From NCBI GenBank assembly GCA_002331465.1, contig DCYM01000131.1:1-13743 (forward strand): DNA of 13,743 nucleotides, read 5' to 3'. Under the pieces are notes generated by a model. It did no database searches, was not told where the DNA came from, and saw only the letters and a list, made by a program, of their open reading frames with translations. The position numbers were made by a program, and so were the translations under genes. This DNA comes from Candidatus Neomicrothrix sp. UBA2110. Lineage in GTDB: Bacteria > Actinomycetota > Acidimicrobiia > Acidimicrobiales > Poriferisodalaceae. This document shows, in pieces, positions 1 through 7,232 of this stretch; the first letter of the stretch is position 1, and every line of letters starts with the position of its first letter.

Positions 1-11
1 GTAGTCGTAAC

Positions 12-17
12 TAATCT
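12..17 (+). promoter_or_regulatory. Putative -10 hexamer (TAATCT) for a leaderless SDR transcript
   Basis: TAATCT fits the actinobacterial -10 pattern TANNNT. It is followed by six bases (GGCGAC) and then the ATG at 24, so a transcript starting 6-7 nt after the hexamer would begin at the start codon. No Shine-Dalgarno-like sequence lies in the 23 bases before the gene, which fits leaderless translation. The -35 region would lie outside the window. The same hexamer-6 nt-ATG layout recurs at 7791 and 12570. This is a sequence-pattern inference. Confidence 0.4.
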
Positions 18-23
18 GGCGAC

Positions 24-776
24 ATGATGATGCTTGAGGGACGAGTCGCGTTGGTCACGGGTGCACAGCAAGGAATCGGCAAGGCCGCTGCTGAAGCGAT
101 GGGGCGTGAAGGTGCGTCGGTGGTGGTGCAATATTTTGACGATACCGACGCTGCCAATGAGGTCGCTGCGTTAGTTCGTTCTTACGGGCCAGACGCTGTC
201 GTTGTGCAGGGCGATGTTGGGGTCCGAGGGGACTGCGAGGCTGCTCTGCATGCAGGAAGAGAACTGGGCGGCGTCAATTTACTCGTCAACAATGCTGGGA
301 TCTTTCCACGCCGCTCGTTTGTAGATATGACTGACGATGATTGGAACAACGTTCAGAACGTGAACGTCGTGGGGGGATTTCGTTGTTTGCAGTTAATGGC
401 GCGCGACCTAATCACAGACGGACGCCACGGAACGGCTGTCAACCTTTCGTCTGTCGCCTTTTTCCGTAATTCAGCTCGAGGCGCTCACTACGCGGCAAGC
501 AAAGGAGCAATTATCGGATTTACCCGAGCAGTATCCACTGAACTTGCGCCTTATGGCATCAGGGTGAACGCGATCGCTCCTGGAATTGTCGACACAGCCC
601 AACCTCGTGACGGGATGACCGAGCAACAAATTGCCGCAGCGAGCGCTCTTGTACCGCTCGGTGCGATGGCCACCCCAGATGAGGTCGCCGACGTCGCTGT
701 ATTCCTTAGCTCCGATCTATCTCGGCACATCACCGGCCAGACCCTTCAAGTCAATGGCGGCACGAACTTCAGTTGA
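24..776 (+). CDS. SDR family NAD(P)-dependent oxidoreductase (FabG-like classical type)
   Basis: A 250-residue classical short-chain dehydrogenase/reductase, the usual family length, likely cytosolic and interconverting a carbonyl and an alcohol. The nucleotide-binding motif is T12-G13-x3-G17-I-G19. D64-V65 is the adenine-pocket pair, N89-N90-A91-G92 the core motif, and N114, S143, Y156 and K160 form the catalytic tetrad (Ser is 13 residues before Tyr). The C-terminus 'ITGQTLQVNGGTNFS' matches the FabG/3-oxoacyl reductase type. The gene begins with three ATG codons in a row; the first, at 24, is preferred because it sits six bases after a -10-like hexamer and no Shine-Dalgarno is visible. An amidase gene follows after 53 bases on the same strand. 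The family is certain; substrate and cofactor preference are not. Confidence 0.93.
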   Translation: MMMLEGRVALVTGAQQGIGKAAAEAMGREGASVVVQYFDDTDAANEVAALVRSYGPDAVVVQGDVGVRGDCEAALHAGRELGGVNLLVNNAGIFPRRSFVDMTDDDWNNVQNVNVVGGFRCLQLMARDLITDGRHGTAVNLSSVAFFRNSARGAHYAASKGAIIGFTRAVSTELAPYGIRVNAIAPGIVDTAQPRDGMTEQQIAAASALVPLGAMATPDEVADVAVFLSSDLSRHITGQTLQVNGGTNFS

Positions 777-791
777 TCGCGTCGACGCGAT
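776..791. repeat. Perfect 16-bp palindrome overlapping the SDR stop codon
   Basis: ATCGCGTCGACGCGAT is its own reverse complement. Its first base is the last base of the SDR stop codon. As RNA it could form a 6-bp stem on a TCGA loop; as DNA it is a dyad typical of dimeric repressor operators. There is no T-run after it, so it is not a convincing terminator. A second palindrome lies 26 bases downstream. Confidence 0.5.
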
Positions 792-817
792 ACTGCCTCT
801 CGTTTGTTAATGAGCAG

Positions 818-827
818 TGACGCGTCA
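818..827. repeat. Perfect 10-bp palindrome just upstream of the amidase start
   Basis: TGACGCGTCA is its own reverse complement and ends two bases before the GTG start of the amidase. It shares the GACGCG core with the palindrome at 776-791. Its position over the expected ribosome-binding zone suggests either an operator or coincidence. No good Shine-Dalgarno is visible here. Confidence 0.4.
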
Positions 828-829
828 GA

Positions 830-2059
830 GTGAGCCATGATGAGGAGGTGAGCACTCATCGTCACGTAAAACAACAACTAGATCGCATATCCGAGCGAGA
901 CGGGACCGTAAGGGCTTGGGTTCATCGCCATGACGACGACGCAATATTGGGTGCGCTAGCAACCGCTCCGAGGGGACTGCTCTCGGGCTGGACGCTCGGA
1001 GTGAAAGATGTCATTGATACTTTTGATCTCCCCACTGAACGCGGCTCTCCTATTTACGCCGGTCGCACCACGTTGAATGATGCTGCCTGTGTGGCTTTAG
1101 CCCGCGAGGCCGGCGCTGTTGTCATGGGCAAGACGGTGACTACGGAGTTCGCCCTATTCACACCCAACGTCACGACGAATCCTCACAATTTCGCACACAC
1201 TCCGGGTGGCAGCTCAAGTGGATCGGCCGCAGCGGTAGCCGACGGACAAGTTCGTGCGGCGTTTGGGACCCAGACGGTGGGATCGGTGGTTCGACCAGCT
1301 GCCTATTGCGGCGTGGTGGGTTTCAAACCCACGCATCAGTTGGTACCACTGACTGGCGTTGCAACTTTGTCTCACGCATTCGACACGGTTGGGTGGTTCA
1401 CCCAAGGTGTGGACGATGCCGCCACAATGTTTTCAGCACTCACTGGTACAGCAGTATTAACGACCGAACAGCCGCTGCGAATCGGCCGCTACCGCTCACA
1501 CCAATGGGATGCTGCGACCTCTGAAACGGTCGCTGTGATGGATTCGGCATGTGATGCCCTGTGCCAGCGATCCACGGAAGTAGTCGAACTCGACCCCCTC
1601 CCACATCTCGAATCAGTTTTTGAGGCGGCTAACACGATTCTTCATTATGAGATCGTGAGGGTGTTCGCCTGGGAGCAAACCCACCATTACGAACTGATCA
1701 GCGATCTTGCGCGCAAGATGTTAGTTAGGGCCAAAGACGTGACTCACGAACAATATACAGCGGCTCATTTGACACTCATTGCGGCAAGACGCGAACACGA
1801 CGAGTTCATGGCTGTCAACGCTTTTGATGCCCTTTTGACACCAAGCACACCTGGTGAAGCACCACTCATCAAGACCACAGGTGATTCGGTCTTTAATAGA
1901 GTTTGGACAGCACTCGGCGTGCCGGCTGTTCACCTTCCGCTAGCGATGGGTCCGACAGGACTTCCCTTGGGCGTCCAATTGACAGGGCGGTCATGGAGAG
2001 ATGGTGACCTTCTCGCTTCCGCCGCACTAAGTGAAGCAGCGTTCAATGGTGACACATGA
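830..2059 (+). CDS. Amidase signature family hydrolase
   Basis: A 409-residue protein of the amidase signature family, which hydrolyses amide or related C-N bonds with a Ser-cisSer-Lys triad. K59 in 'GVKD' is the catalytic lysine, S128 in the Gly/Ser-rich 'PGGSSSGSAAAVA' segment the cis-serine, and S152 in 'GTQTVGSVVRPAAYCG' the nucleophile. The spacings 59/128/152 match those of malonamidase E2 (62/131/155 as I recall them). V150 replaces the glycine or alanine common before the Gly-Ser of the nucleophile loop, near the oxyanion hole. The start is GTG with no strong ribosome site, preceded by two palindromes. The stop overlaps the CoA-transferase start by four bases (ATGA), implying coupled translation. 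It is slightly short for the family, and the substrate is unknown. Confidence 0.92.
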   Translation: MSHDEEVSTHRHVKQQLDRISERDGTVRAWVHRHDDDAILGALATAPRGLLSGWTLGVKDVIDTFDLPTERGSPIYAGRTTLNDAACVALAREAGAVVMGKTVTTEFALFTPNVTTNPHNFAHTPGGSSSGSAAAVADGQVRAAFGTQTVGSVVRPAAYCGVVGFKPTHQLVPLTGVATLSHAFDTVGWFTQGVDDAATMFSALTGTAVLTTEQPLRIGRYRSHQWDAATSETVAVMDSACDALCQRSTEVVELDPLPHLESVFEAANTILHYEIVRVFAWEQTHHYELISDLARKMLVRAKDVTHEQYTAAHLTLIAARREHDEFMAVNAFDALLTPSTPGEAPLIKTTGDSVFNRVWTALGVPAVHLPLAMGPTGLPLGVQLTGRSWRDGDLLASAALSEAAFNGDT

Positions 2060-3243
2060 GTAAGTTGGCGCCGCTAGCGGGGATTCGCGTACTCGATGTT
2101 TCTAGTGTGTTGTCAGGACCATTGGCATCGATGTTGCTCGCTGACCTGGGTGCTGATGTCATCAAAGTGGAGCCGCCATCGGCCCCGGATTTCACTCGAG
2201 GCACCGGTGACGCCCACAATGCGATGACTGCCTACTTTTACAACACCAATCGAGGGAAAAGAGCAATCGCTGTCGACGGGCGGCGGCCGGCGGGTCAACG
2301 AATCTTGCAAGAGCTTGCAGATCAAGCCGATGTTTTGGTGCAGAACATGCGCCCGGGGAAGGCTGCGGGTATCGGGCTTGACCCCGATGAGTGCCTACTT
2401 CGCAACCAGTCATTGATCTACGCCTCAATCAGTGGTTACGGCAGTGACGGCCCCAGCGCTTCAGAACCGGTGTATGACTACGTGATTCAAGCCGTGACTG
2501 GCATGGTCGACGTGCAACGCGATCCAACCACCGGCCTTACCGAACTCACGCGTCACTTTGTGGCGGACAAGGTCACCTCGCACGCTACGTTCGAAGCAAT
2601 TCTTGCTGCTTTGTTCGCCCGGGAACGCGATCCACAACGCCGAGGTCAACATGTCGAGGTCAGCATGCATGAGGCGAGCCTGGCCTTTATCTGGCCGGAT
2701 TCGATGATGCAGCACAGTCTGATTGAAGAGCCCGACGCTCCTTCCGTCTATCCCGGTGATTACTACCGGGTATATCCCACTAGCGACGGAGCAATAGTGA
2801 TGATGCCGCTCATGGGGCCGCTAGATGGTATCTGCGCAGCGATCGGCAGCCCTGAACTCGCGACAGATCCTCGATTTGCTGTCTTAGGGTCCGAGAACTT
2901 GCACCAATTTCAAGACCTACTCGCCGAACAAATCGGTGATTGGACCACTGAGGAAGCCCTAGCCGTCTTCAGCAGCCACGATGTGGCCGCCGGTCCGGTG
3001 ATCCCCCGTTCCGAGGTTCACCGACATCCTCAGGCCGTCGCGCGCGACTCAGTTGCGGAGCACCACGACCCTGTCATCGGCCGAATCCGTAGCGCCCGCC
3101 CCGCTTGGCGTATGGGAGGCACCCCCGAGGTCCTGAATGAAGGAGCACCAAAATTCGGGGAACACACTGACGTCGTCCTCGCCGAACTCGGCTACAACTC
3201 AAAAGAAATTGAGAATCTGCGTCAAGAGGGCTCAGTCGCGTAA
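2056..3243 (+). CDS. Family III CoA-transferase (CaiB/BaiF type)
   Basis: A 395-residue family III CoA-transferase, which moves CoA between acyl groups through a mixed anhydride on an active-site aspartate. Typical features are the N-terminal 'PLAGIRVLDVSSVLSGPLAS' type block, 'ADLGADVIKVEPP' (residues 29-41), 'YFYNTNRGKRAI' (60-71), 'DVLVQNMRPG' (92-101) and 'SGYGSDGP' (126-133). D171 in 'FVADKVT' is the likely catalytic Asp. The length matches the family. It starts on the ATGA overlap with the amidase, so the two are probably translated together and may act in one pathway, for instance activating an acid released by hydrolysis. Donor and acceptor cannot be deduced. Related members include racemases (alpha-methylacyl-CoA) that share this fold. 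Confidence 0.93.
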   Translation: MSKLAPLAGIRVLDVSSVLSGPLASMLLADLGADVIKVEPPSAPDFTRGTGDAHNAMTAYFYNTNRGKRAIAVDGRRPAGQRILQELADQADVLVQNMRPGKAAGIGLDPDECLLRNQSLIYASISGYGSDGPSASEPVYDYVIQAVTGMVDVQRDPTTGLTELTRHFVADKVTSHATFEAILAALFARERDPQRRGQHVEVSMHEASLAFIWPDSMMQHSLIEEPDAPSVYPGDYYRVYPTSDGAIVMMPLMGPLDGICAAIGSPELATDPRFAVLGSENLHQFQDLLAEQIGDWTTEEALAVFSSHDVAAGPVIPRSEVHRHPQAVARDSVAEHHDPVIGRIRSARPAWRMGGTPEVLNEGAPKFGEHTDVVLAELGYNSKEIENLRQEGSVA

Positions 3244-3385
3244 CTCGAACATCTAGTTCGTGTTGTCGAGGGAAGCAAGCCGATCAGCTTGCGGGTATGT
3301 AAACGTCACATCCTTGGATCTCAGGTCCGAGCACGAACGCTGTACTCCTACAGCGAACAAGAGGAACCTGAAAAGGAATACTCTA
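3244..3385 (+). other. Hairpin-rich spacer / 5' leader before the ATC hydrolase-like gene
   Basis: This 142-base gap holds three perfect inverted repeats: CGAAC/GTTCG (3246-3260, 5-nt loop), GCAAGC/GCTTGC (3275-3292, 6-nt loop) and CGCTGTA/TACAGCG (3338-3355, 4-nt loop). None is followed by a T-run, so they do not look like intrinsic terminators. They could stabilise or process the mRNA between the CoA-transferase and the next gene, or form a regulatory leader. The frame is open from a GTG at 3260, but that stretch reads unlike the family and is better treated as leader. Confidence 0.4.
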
Positions 3386-3919
3386 TTGGCAATGAACAAT
3401 TCATCTGATGACCCGAAGCCAGACACCCTTAACGACATCGGTGTGCTGAAAAGGCGCGAAGTGGAAGCGCGAATTGTAGCGCCGCTTATCGAACGTTTCG
3501 CTGAAGAATTTGGACAAGAACGAGTGATGGATCTTGCCCGAGAAATCGTGATTGGTGTCGCCCAAGATCAGGGCGCCGTTTTAGCTGAAGCGATGGGTGG
3601 TAACGGCCTTGCAGAGTTCGCGAATACTTTGACTAACTGGACCAAAGGTGACGCTCTTGAAATAGAAATGCGTGAGCAAACCGAAACCACCTACGCTTTC
3701 GATGTAGTGCGATGTCGTTACGCTGATATGTATCGCGAGCTAGGCATCCAAGAGTTAGGGGCTCTACTCTCTTGTAATCGCGACGGAACATTGGTCCAAG
3801 GATTTAACCCCGACATTAAGTTCGAACGGACTCAAACAATCATGGGAGGAGCCGACCACTGCGACTTCCGCTATTCACTAAGTTCAAGCGAAACCCCAGT
3901 GGAGATCAGTGATCAATAG
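3386..3919 (+). CDS. L-2-amino-thiazoline-4-carboxylic acid hydrolase family protein
   Basis: A 177-residue protein if started at the TTG at 3386; an ATG at 3392 is the close alternative. The TTG is preferred because AAAAGGA ends eight bases before it, whereas the ATG has a TACTCT -10-like hexamer seven bases upstream and could be a leaderless start. The C-terminal half carries the family pattern: a 'VVRCRYADMYRELGIQEL' block, 'LSCNRD', 'GFNPDIKFERTQTIMGGA' and a closing 'CDFRY', with the conserved cysteines and acidic residues in place. The founding members open the thiazoline ring of ATC on the way to L-cysteine in Pseudomonas, but the family is broad. The neighbouring amidase and CoA-transferase lie upstream on the same strand. 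The family is likely; the actual reaction is unproven. Confidence 0.75.
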   Translation: MAMNNSSDDPKPDTLNDIGVLKRREVEARIVAPLIERFAEEFGQERVMDLAREIVIGVAQDQGAVLAEAMGGNGLAEFANTLTNWTKGDALEIEMREQTETTYAFDVVRCRYADMYRELGIQELGALLSCNRDGTLVQGFNPDIKFERTQTIMGGADHCDFRYSLSSSETPVEISDQ

Positions 3920-3938
3920 CGTCTCATGTCATCACCAG

Positions 3939-4013
3939 CACCTGCGAGATCGACAGGTGAGTACTTTGTCGTACTGTTCGGGATTAGATCGCCCTAGCTG
4001 CCAGTCGATCCCG
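3939..4013. repeat. Three consecutive inverted repeats in the convergent gap
   Basis: Between the ends of the converging ATC hydrolase-like and Cys-rich repeat genes lie CACCTG/CAGGTG (3939-3959), AGTAC/GTACT (3960-3975) and CGGGAT/ATCCCG (3979-4013), back to back. No U-tract follows on either strand, so they are not classical intrinsic terminators, though stem-only termination or 3'-end protection is possible. Nothing else was recognised in 3920-4086. Confidence 0.35.
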
Positions 4014-4086
4014 TGGGCGCCGCCGCTAATAAATACCAGTCCCGTCTAGCCGCTTCGGTCTGTCGGTCATGTCAAAAAGTTTAGTT

Positions 4087-4683
4087 TCAATATTTCACTC
4101 CCCTTCCTGCGCAATAGATGCATCCGCCTCGTCCTTGTTTTATTGACGAATGTCGCGGTGTTACTTCGCGTCCACAGGCGTCACATCTACATCGCCAGGG
4201 GATCTTCGATCCTGGATAGGGCTCTAACGGTGTCACGCCAGCCGCGGCCATTAACTCTCTCGCGTCCTTTTCGTTGACTTTTCGAGACACTGAACGTTTC
4301 TTGTTGGCGCAAGTTCGACAACCGCCACCGTTACTTTTCACATTGTGGAACGAGGGCGAACACCTGGTTCCACAGGTCGTGCATTTACACAGCCACGCGG
4401 CCTTAGCCCCTGGATAAGGTTCCAGCGGTAGGAGCCCAGCTACTCGCATCACCGGCACCGTTTCAAGGTCAGTGAAGCGACGAGAAGATGACCTTTGTTC
4501 TACGCCACAGAAGCGGCATCCACTTCCTCTCTTCACGGACGTGTAAAGCGGCGTAACTTCGTGGCCGCAGCTGTCACATTTGCATTTCCATGGGGTATCG
4601 GCGCCTGGGTACGGCTCAAGAGGCGTGAGTCCAGCCCTTTGCATGACGAGCGAAGTTTCGGCGTCGGTTAAACGGCGGCGCAT
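4087..4683 (-). CDS. Triple-repeat Cys-rich (treble-clef/zinc-ribbon-like) protein
   Basis: A 198-residue protein made almost wholly of three tandem units with a period of about 65 residues. Each has 'GxxPLEPYPG', a Trp, C-x-C-x2-C-G, a basic turn and C-x2-C. The cysteines are at 34, 36, 39, 56, 59; then 99, 101, 104, 108, 122, 125; then 165, 167, 170, 188, 191. Four to six cysteines per unit in this order suggest one structural zinc per unit, as in treble-clef or zinc-ribbon folds that bind DNA, RNA or protein. There is no signal peptide and no catalytic domain. The start ATG lies 21 bases after the exporter stop, in the same frame and strand, so it is likely the last gene of that unit. Similar repeat proteins occur in actinobacteria as hypothetical proteins; I do not know a function. 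Confidence 0.75.
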   Translation of the reverse strand: MRRRLTDAETSLVMQRAGLTPLEPYPGADTPWKCKCDSCGHEVTPLYTSVKRGSGCRFCGVEQRSSSRRFTDLETVPVMRVAGLLPLEPYPGAKAAWLCKCTTCGTRCSPSFHNVKSNGGGCRTCANKKRSVSRKVNEKDARELMAAAGVTPLEPYPGSKIPWRCRCDACGREVTPRHSSIKQGRGGCIYCAGRGVKY

Positions 4684-4704
4684 AATGCCGTTTTCAGGTC
4701 GGTT

Positions 4705-6135
4705 TCACTTCGACGCACGTTGCCTTTCATCAGCTGGATACCACCACATGACGATCGCTGAGATCAAATAGGCCCCCGCAGCAAAGGCCCACGCCCACCG
4801 AAATGCTGTGACGCTAGATGCGTCCCGGTTACCAAGGATGGCGAGCGCAGTGGCCGCTCCAAGGCCTTGCACGAGTCGGCGGTTGGTCTGTAAAGCGGCA
4901 TTGCCTTCTGCAAGAAGGTCATCGCTTAATGAGTTAAGAGCGGCGCCCATGCCAATGACTCCGACCTGGCCACCTCCCCAGCCAAAGACGACAAGACCAA
5001 CCGCTAAAGCTAGGAATGAGGGCTCGTTGTCAAGAGTGATCATCCACCAACCGATTCCAGCCGCTGCGATTAACCCACCTGTGCTGAGCACCATTCGGTA
5101 GCCGTGACGGTCTGCGTAACGGCCGGCTAGCACCGAATTAAACGAGAGAAGCATGGGAACAGCCATCGCTAAGCCACTTTCGATGGTCGACCACCCCCAG
5201 ACATTGACAAGAAAGAGTGGCATCGAGAAAAACCAGGCAAAAATGGCAGCCTGGGTTGCAGTTTGGCTGATCAACGCCCACACGTACCGGCGATCGGCGA
5301 ACAGTTCTGGACGAATAAGCGGATACCGATGTCGCGTTACTCGAACACCGAACAAAAGCAACAACACCAACGCCGCAGGGGTTACAAGCCACCAACGCTG
5401 CAGAATCACTAACGCCAACGCAGATGCTCCTGAGCCGCCAAGCAGGAAACCGAGGAAATCGATAGGACGTTTTTCACCTTTGCGTTCGTCAAATACTTTG
5501 GGGGCAAAAGCTGCCGCGAGTACACAAAGTGGGATCGGAAGCAGTAACCCGGCTCGCCAACTAGTAAGGGTGACAAGTGTGGCCCCGACTACAGGCCCCA
5601 GGAGCGCTGCCGTGGCTCCGCCAACTCCCACCCACCCCATCGCTGTTCCTCGACGATTAAGCGGGAAGGCGGGCAGAGCAAGCGGAAACGCGGTGACCGT
5701 GAACAAGGCGGCGCAGACGCCCTGCGCTACACGTGCCCCGATCAGCACACTTATGTTTGGCGCGCTCGCACCAATGAGAGCGAAACAAGCGAAGGCTCCC
5801 ATCCCGGTCATGAACGTACGTCTCCAGCCGATTCGATCGGCGAGTTGCCCTACGAGCAACATGACAGCAGCAATAGCGATGGTGAAACCAGTCGTGATCC
5901 AGGCCAGCGTGGTCCGAGCGCTATAGGGGAAGGCCTCTTCTATTTCTGGAAATGCAACAGCGACAGCAAGCGCATCGAGGACCAGGACATAACACATCGA
6001 CGCGACGAGTAACCCCAACCAGGCCCGGGTCGTCGATCGCTCCGACATATCCACAGCTGGTAGAGGCCCGGGGGTCGGGGTGATCGCAAAGACGGTCGCC
6101 TGAAGCGATTTTTCGGTCGATCGAAGCTGGTCCAC
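4705..6135 (-). CDS. MFS transporter, DHA2 (EmrB/QacA-like) family
   Basis: A 476-residue inner-membrane transporter with many hydrophobic segments, probably 12-14, of the proton-driven drug/metabolite exporter class. The first membrane segment holds the DHA2 'VLDALAVAVAFP' motif with D54. Motif A 'GQLADRIGWRRT' spans residues 96-107 in the loop after segment 2. A motif C-like 'ALLGPVVGATL' is followed by 'WRAGLLLPIP', the usual DHA2 'WR' landmark. A GTG at 6135 opens the frame, but the first 29 residues are hydrophilic and unlike the family, so the ATG at 6048 (residue 30, just before segment 1) is a real alternative; neither has a strong ribosome site. It lies 28 bases after the MetE-like gene, implying cotranscription. 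The cargo is unknown; export of substrate or toxic intermediates of the local pathway is inferred. Confidence 0.92.
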   Translation of the reverse strand: MDQLRSTEKSLQATVFAITPTPGPLPAVDMSERSTTRAWLGLLVASMCYVLVLDALAVAVAFPEIEEAFPYSARTTLAWITTGFTIAIAAVMLLVGQLADRIGWRRTFMTGMGAFACFALIGASAPNISVLIGARVAQGVCAALFTVTAFPLALPAFPLNRRGTAMGWVGVGGATAALLGPVVGATLVTLTSWRAGLLLPIPLCVLAAAFAPKVFDERKGEKRPIDFLGFLLGGSGASALALVILQRWWLVTPAALVLLLLFGVRVTRHRYPLIRPELFADRRYVWALISQTATQAAIFAWFFSMPLFLVNVWGWSTIESGLAMAVPMLLSFNSVLAGRYADRHGYRMVLSTGGLIAAAGIGWWMITLDNEPSFLALAVGLVVFGWGGGQVGVIGMGAALNSLSDDLLAEGNAALQTNRRLVQGLGAATALAILGNRDASSVTAFRWAWAFAAGAYLISAIVMWWYPADERQRASK

Positions 6136-6163
6136 GGGGCTTAAGTCGTTCGGTACAGGTGAG

Positions 6164-7201
6164 TTAAGTGCGCGGTGAACTAACGGCGGCGTGTTGGTCT
6201 AGCAACGGACCGAGGCTCTCGAGGGGTCGACGCCCAAGGCCGCACTCGGTGGCCACACCAAATCGCGTCAAAACCTGAGAGGCGGCGTCAATACGGCGAC
6301 GGGTACCCTCCTCTCCTCCGGTCTCGTGAACAAGGCCCAGATAGAGCTCGGTGGTGTCGGGAACATTGAGGTCCGCTAGCGGTTGAAAGTATTCGACGTC
6401 GTCGCGAGTGCGTGGTACCGGCAGATGGATCCACTCCACCGGGCGGTCAAGGCTCTCGAACACGGTGCCTGCCGCCCAAGCAAGATGGCTGGCGTCGGAA
6501 GGCTCCGTAAAGTGCTGGTGACCAGCGTCCCCGTAACAGAAGTGGTAGCCAAGCTCCACCGAATCGGGGATCAGACCCCCTAAGTGCAACACATGCTGGG
6601 CGATCTCGGAACGAGTGGCGATGCCGCTCTCCCCCGAGTCGAGGTAGGTCCATATGCCCTCAAGGATCCCAAACTCAATAACGACTTCCCACTGGATCGC
6701 CAACGAACCATTCGGGATGTTGTCAACAATGCGGGAGACCTCCTGCTCCATCGCAACCACCCAAGCTTCGAAAACAGCTGGTCGGGAAGCTGGAGCGACG
6801 TACATCGTCGTGACGCTGAGTGGCGAGGGCAGGCCCACCATGAAGCGTTGATGGGGGGCGAGGGTCCCTTCCTCGCGTGCACGTTTGAATAGCTCCCACG
6901 AAACCAATGCAGCATCCGCGTACCCAAGATCGACTAGGTCAACAGACTGCGCATCATCGGCTATCACAAACTGTTGAAGTTCGCGCCCGAGGTAACTTGA
7001 GTCGGGAGTTTGCGCCACGACCTGTGGGCATTGGGCAAGTTTGGCGTGCTGCCAACGGATCCATGCGTCGCGTTCTCCGACTTCTCCGTCAGGCACCCGT
7101 CGGAGGTGATCACTTAGGTGGTCATGGACAAGCCGGAATAATTGGTTTGGGCCAGTGACAGGCGCGCTACCCACCAGGTGGGCGCCGACAATTTCAGTCA
7201 T
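6164..7201 (-). CDS. MetE/UROD-like putative zinc-dependent methyltransferase
   Basis: A 345-residue single-domain protein resembling the cobalamin-independent methionine synthase (MetE)/uroporphyrinogen decarboxylase barrel superfamily. The N-terminal segment 'LRRVPDGEVGER' (residues 33-44) is typical of uncharacterised members. H220-x-C222 in 'GYHFCYGD' and C320 in 'TECGLGRR' align with the MetE zinc ligands His-x-Cys and the C-terminal Cys; the fourth ligand, a Glu in MetE, appears replaced in 'EWIHLPVPR'. These features suggest a thiol- or methyl-transfer reaction rather than methionine synthesis proper, which needs a much longer two-domain protein. The start ATG has AAAGGAGA 12 bases upstream, a slightly long spacing. 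It is first of a minus-strand run with the exporter and the Cys-rich repeat protein. Substrate unknown. Confidence 0.72.
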   Translation of the reverse strand: MTEIVGAHLVGSAPVTGPNQLFRLVHDHLSDHLRRVPDGEVGERDAWIRWQHAKLAQCPQVVAQTPDSSYLGRELQQFVIADDAQSVDLVDLGYADAALVSWELFKRAREEGTLAPHQRFMVGLPSPLSVTTMYVAPASRPAVFEAWVVAMEQEVSRIVDNIPNGSLAIQWEVVIEFGILEGIWTYLDSGESGIATRSEIAQHVLHLGGLIPDSVELGYHFCYGDAGHQHFTEPSDASHLAWAAGTVFESLDRPVEWIHLPVPRTRDDVEYFQPLADLNVPDTTELYLGLVHETGGEEGTRRRIDAASQVLTRFGVATECGLGRRPLESLGPLLDQHAAVSSPRT

Positions 7202-7232
7202 AACCAGTCAAGATCTCCTTTGGTCTCTACGC

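Noticed and set aside
3260..3385. Extension of the ATC hydrolase-like frame to a GTG at 3260 (42 more codons)
   Set aside because: The extra residues do not look like the family N-terminus, the region is full of hairpins, and a ribosome-site-supported TTG (3386) or ATG (3392) lies downstream.
5153..5926. Plus-strand 257-codon frame inside the exporter gene
   Set aside because: Antisense shadow of the MFS gene: Ser/Thr/Arg/Pro-rich, no domain pattern, while the opposite strand has clear DHA2 motifs.
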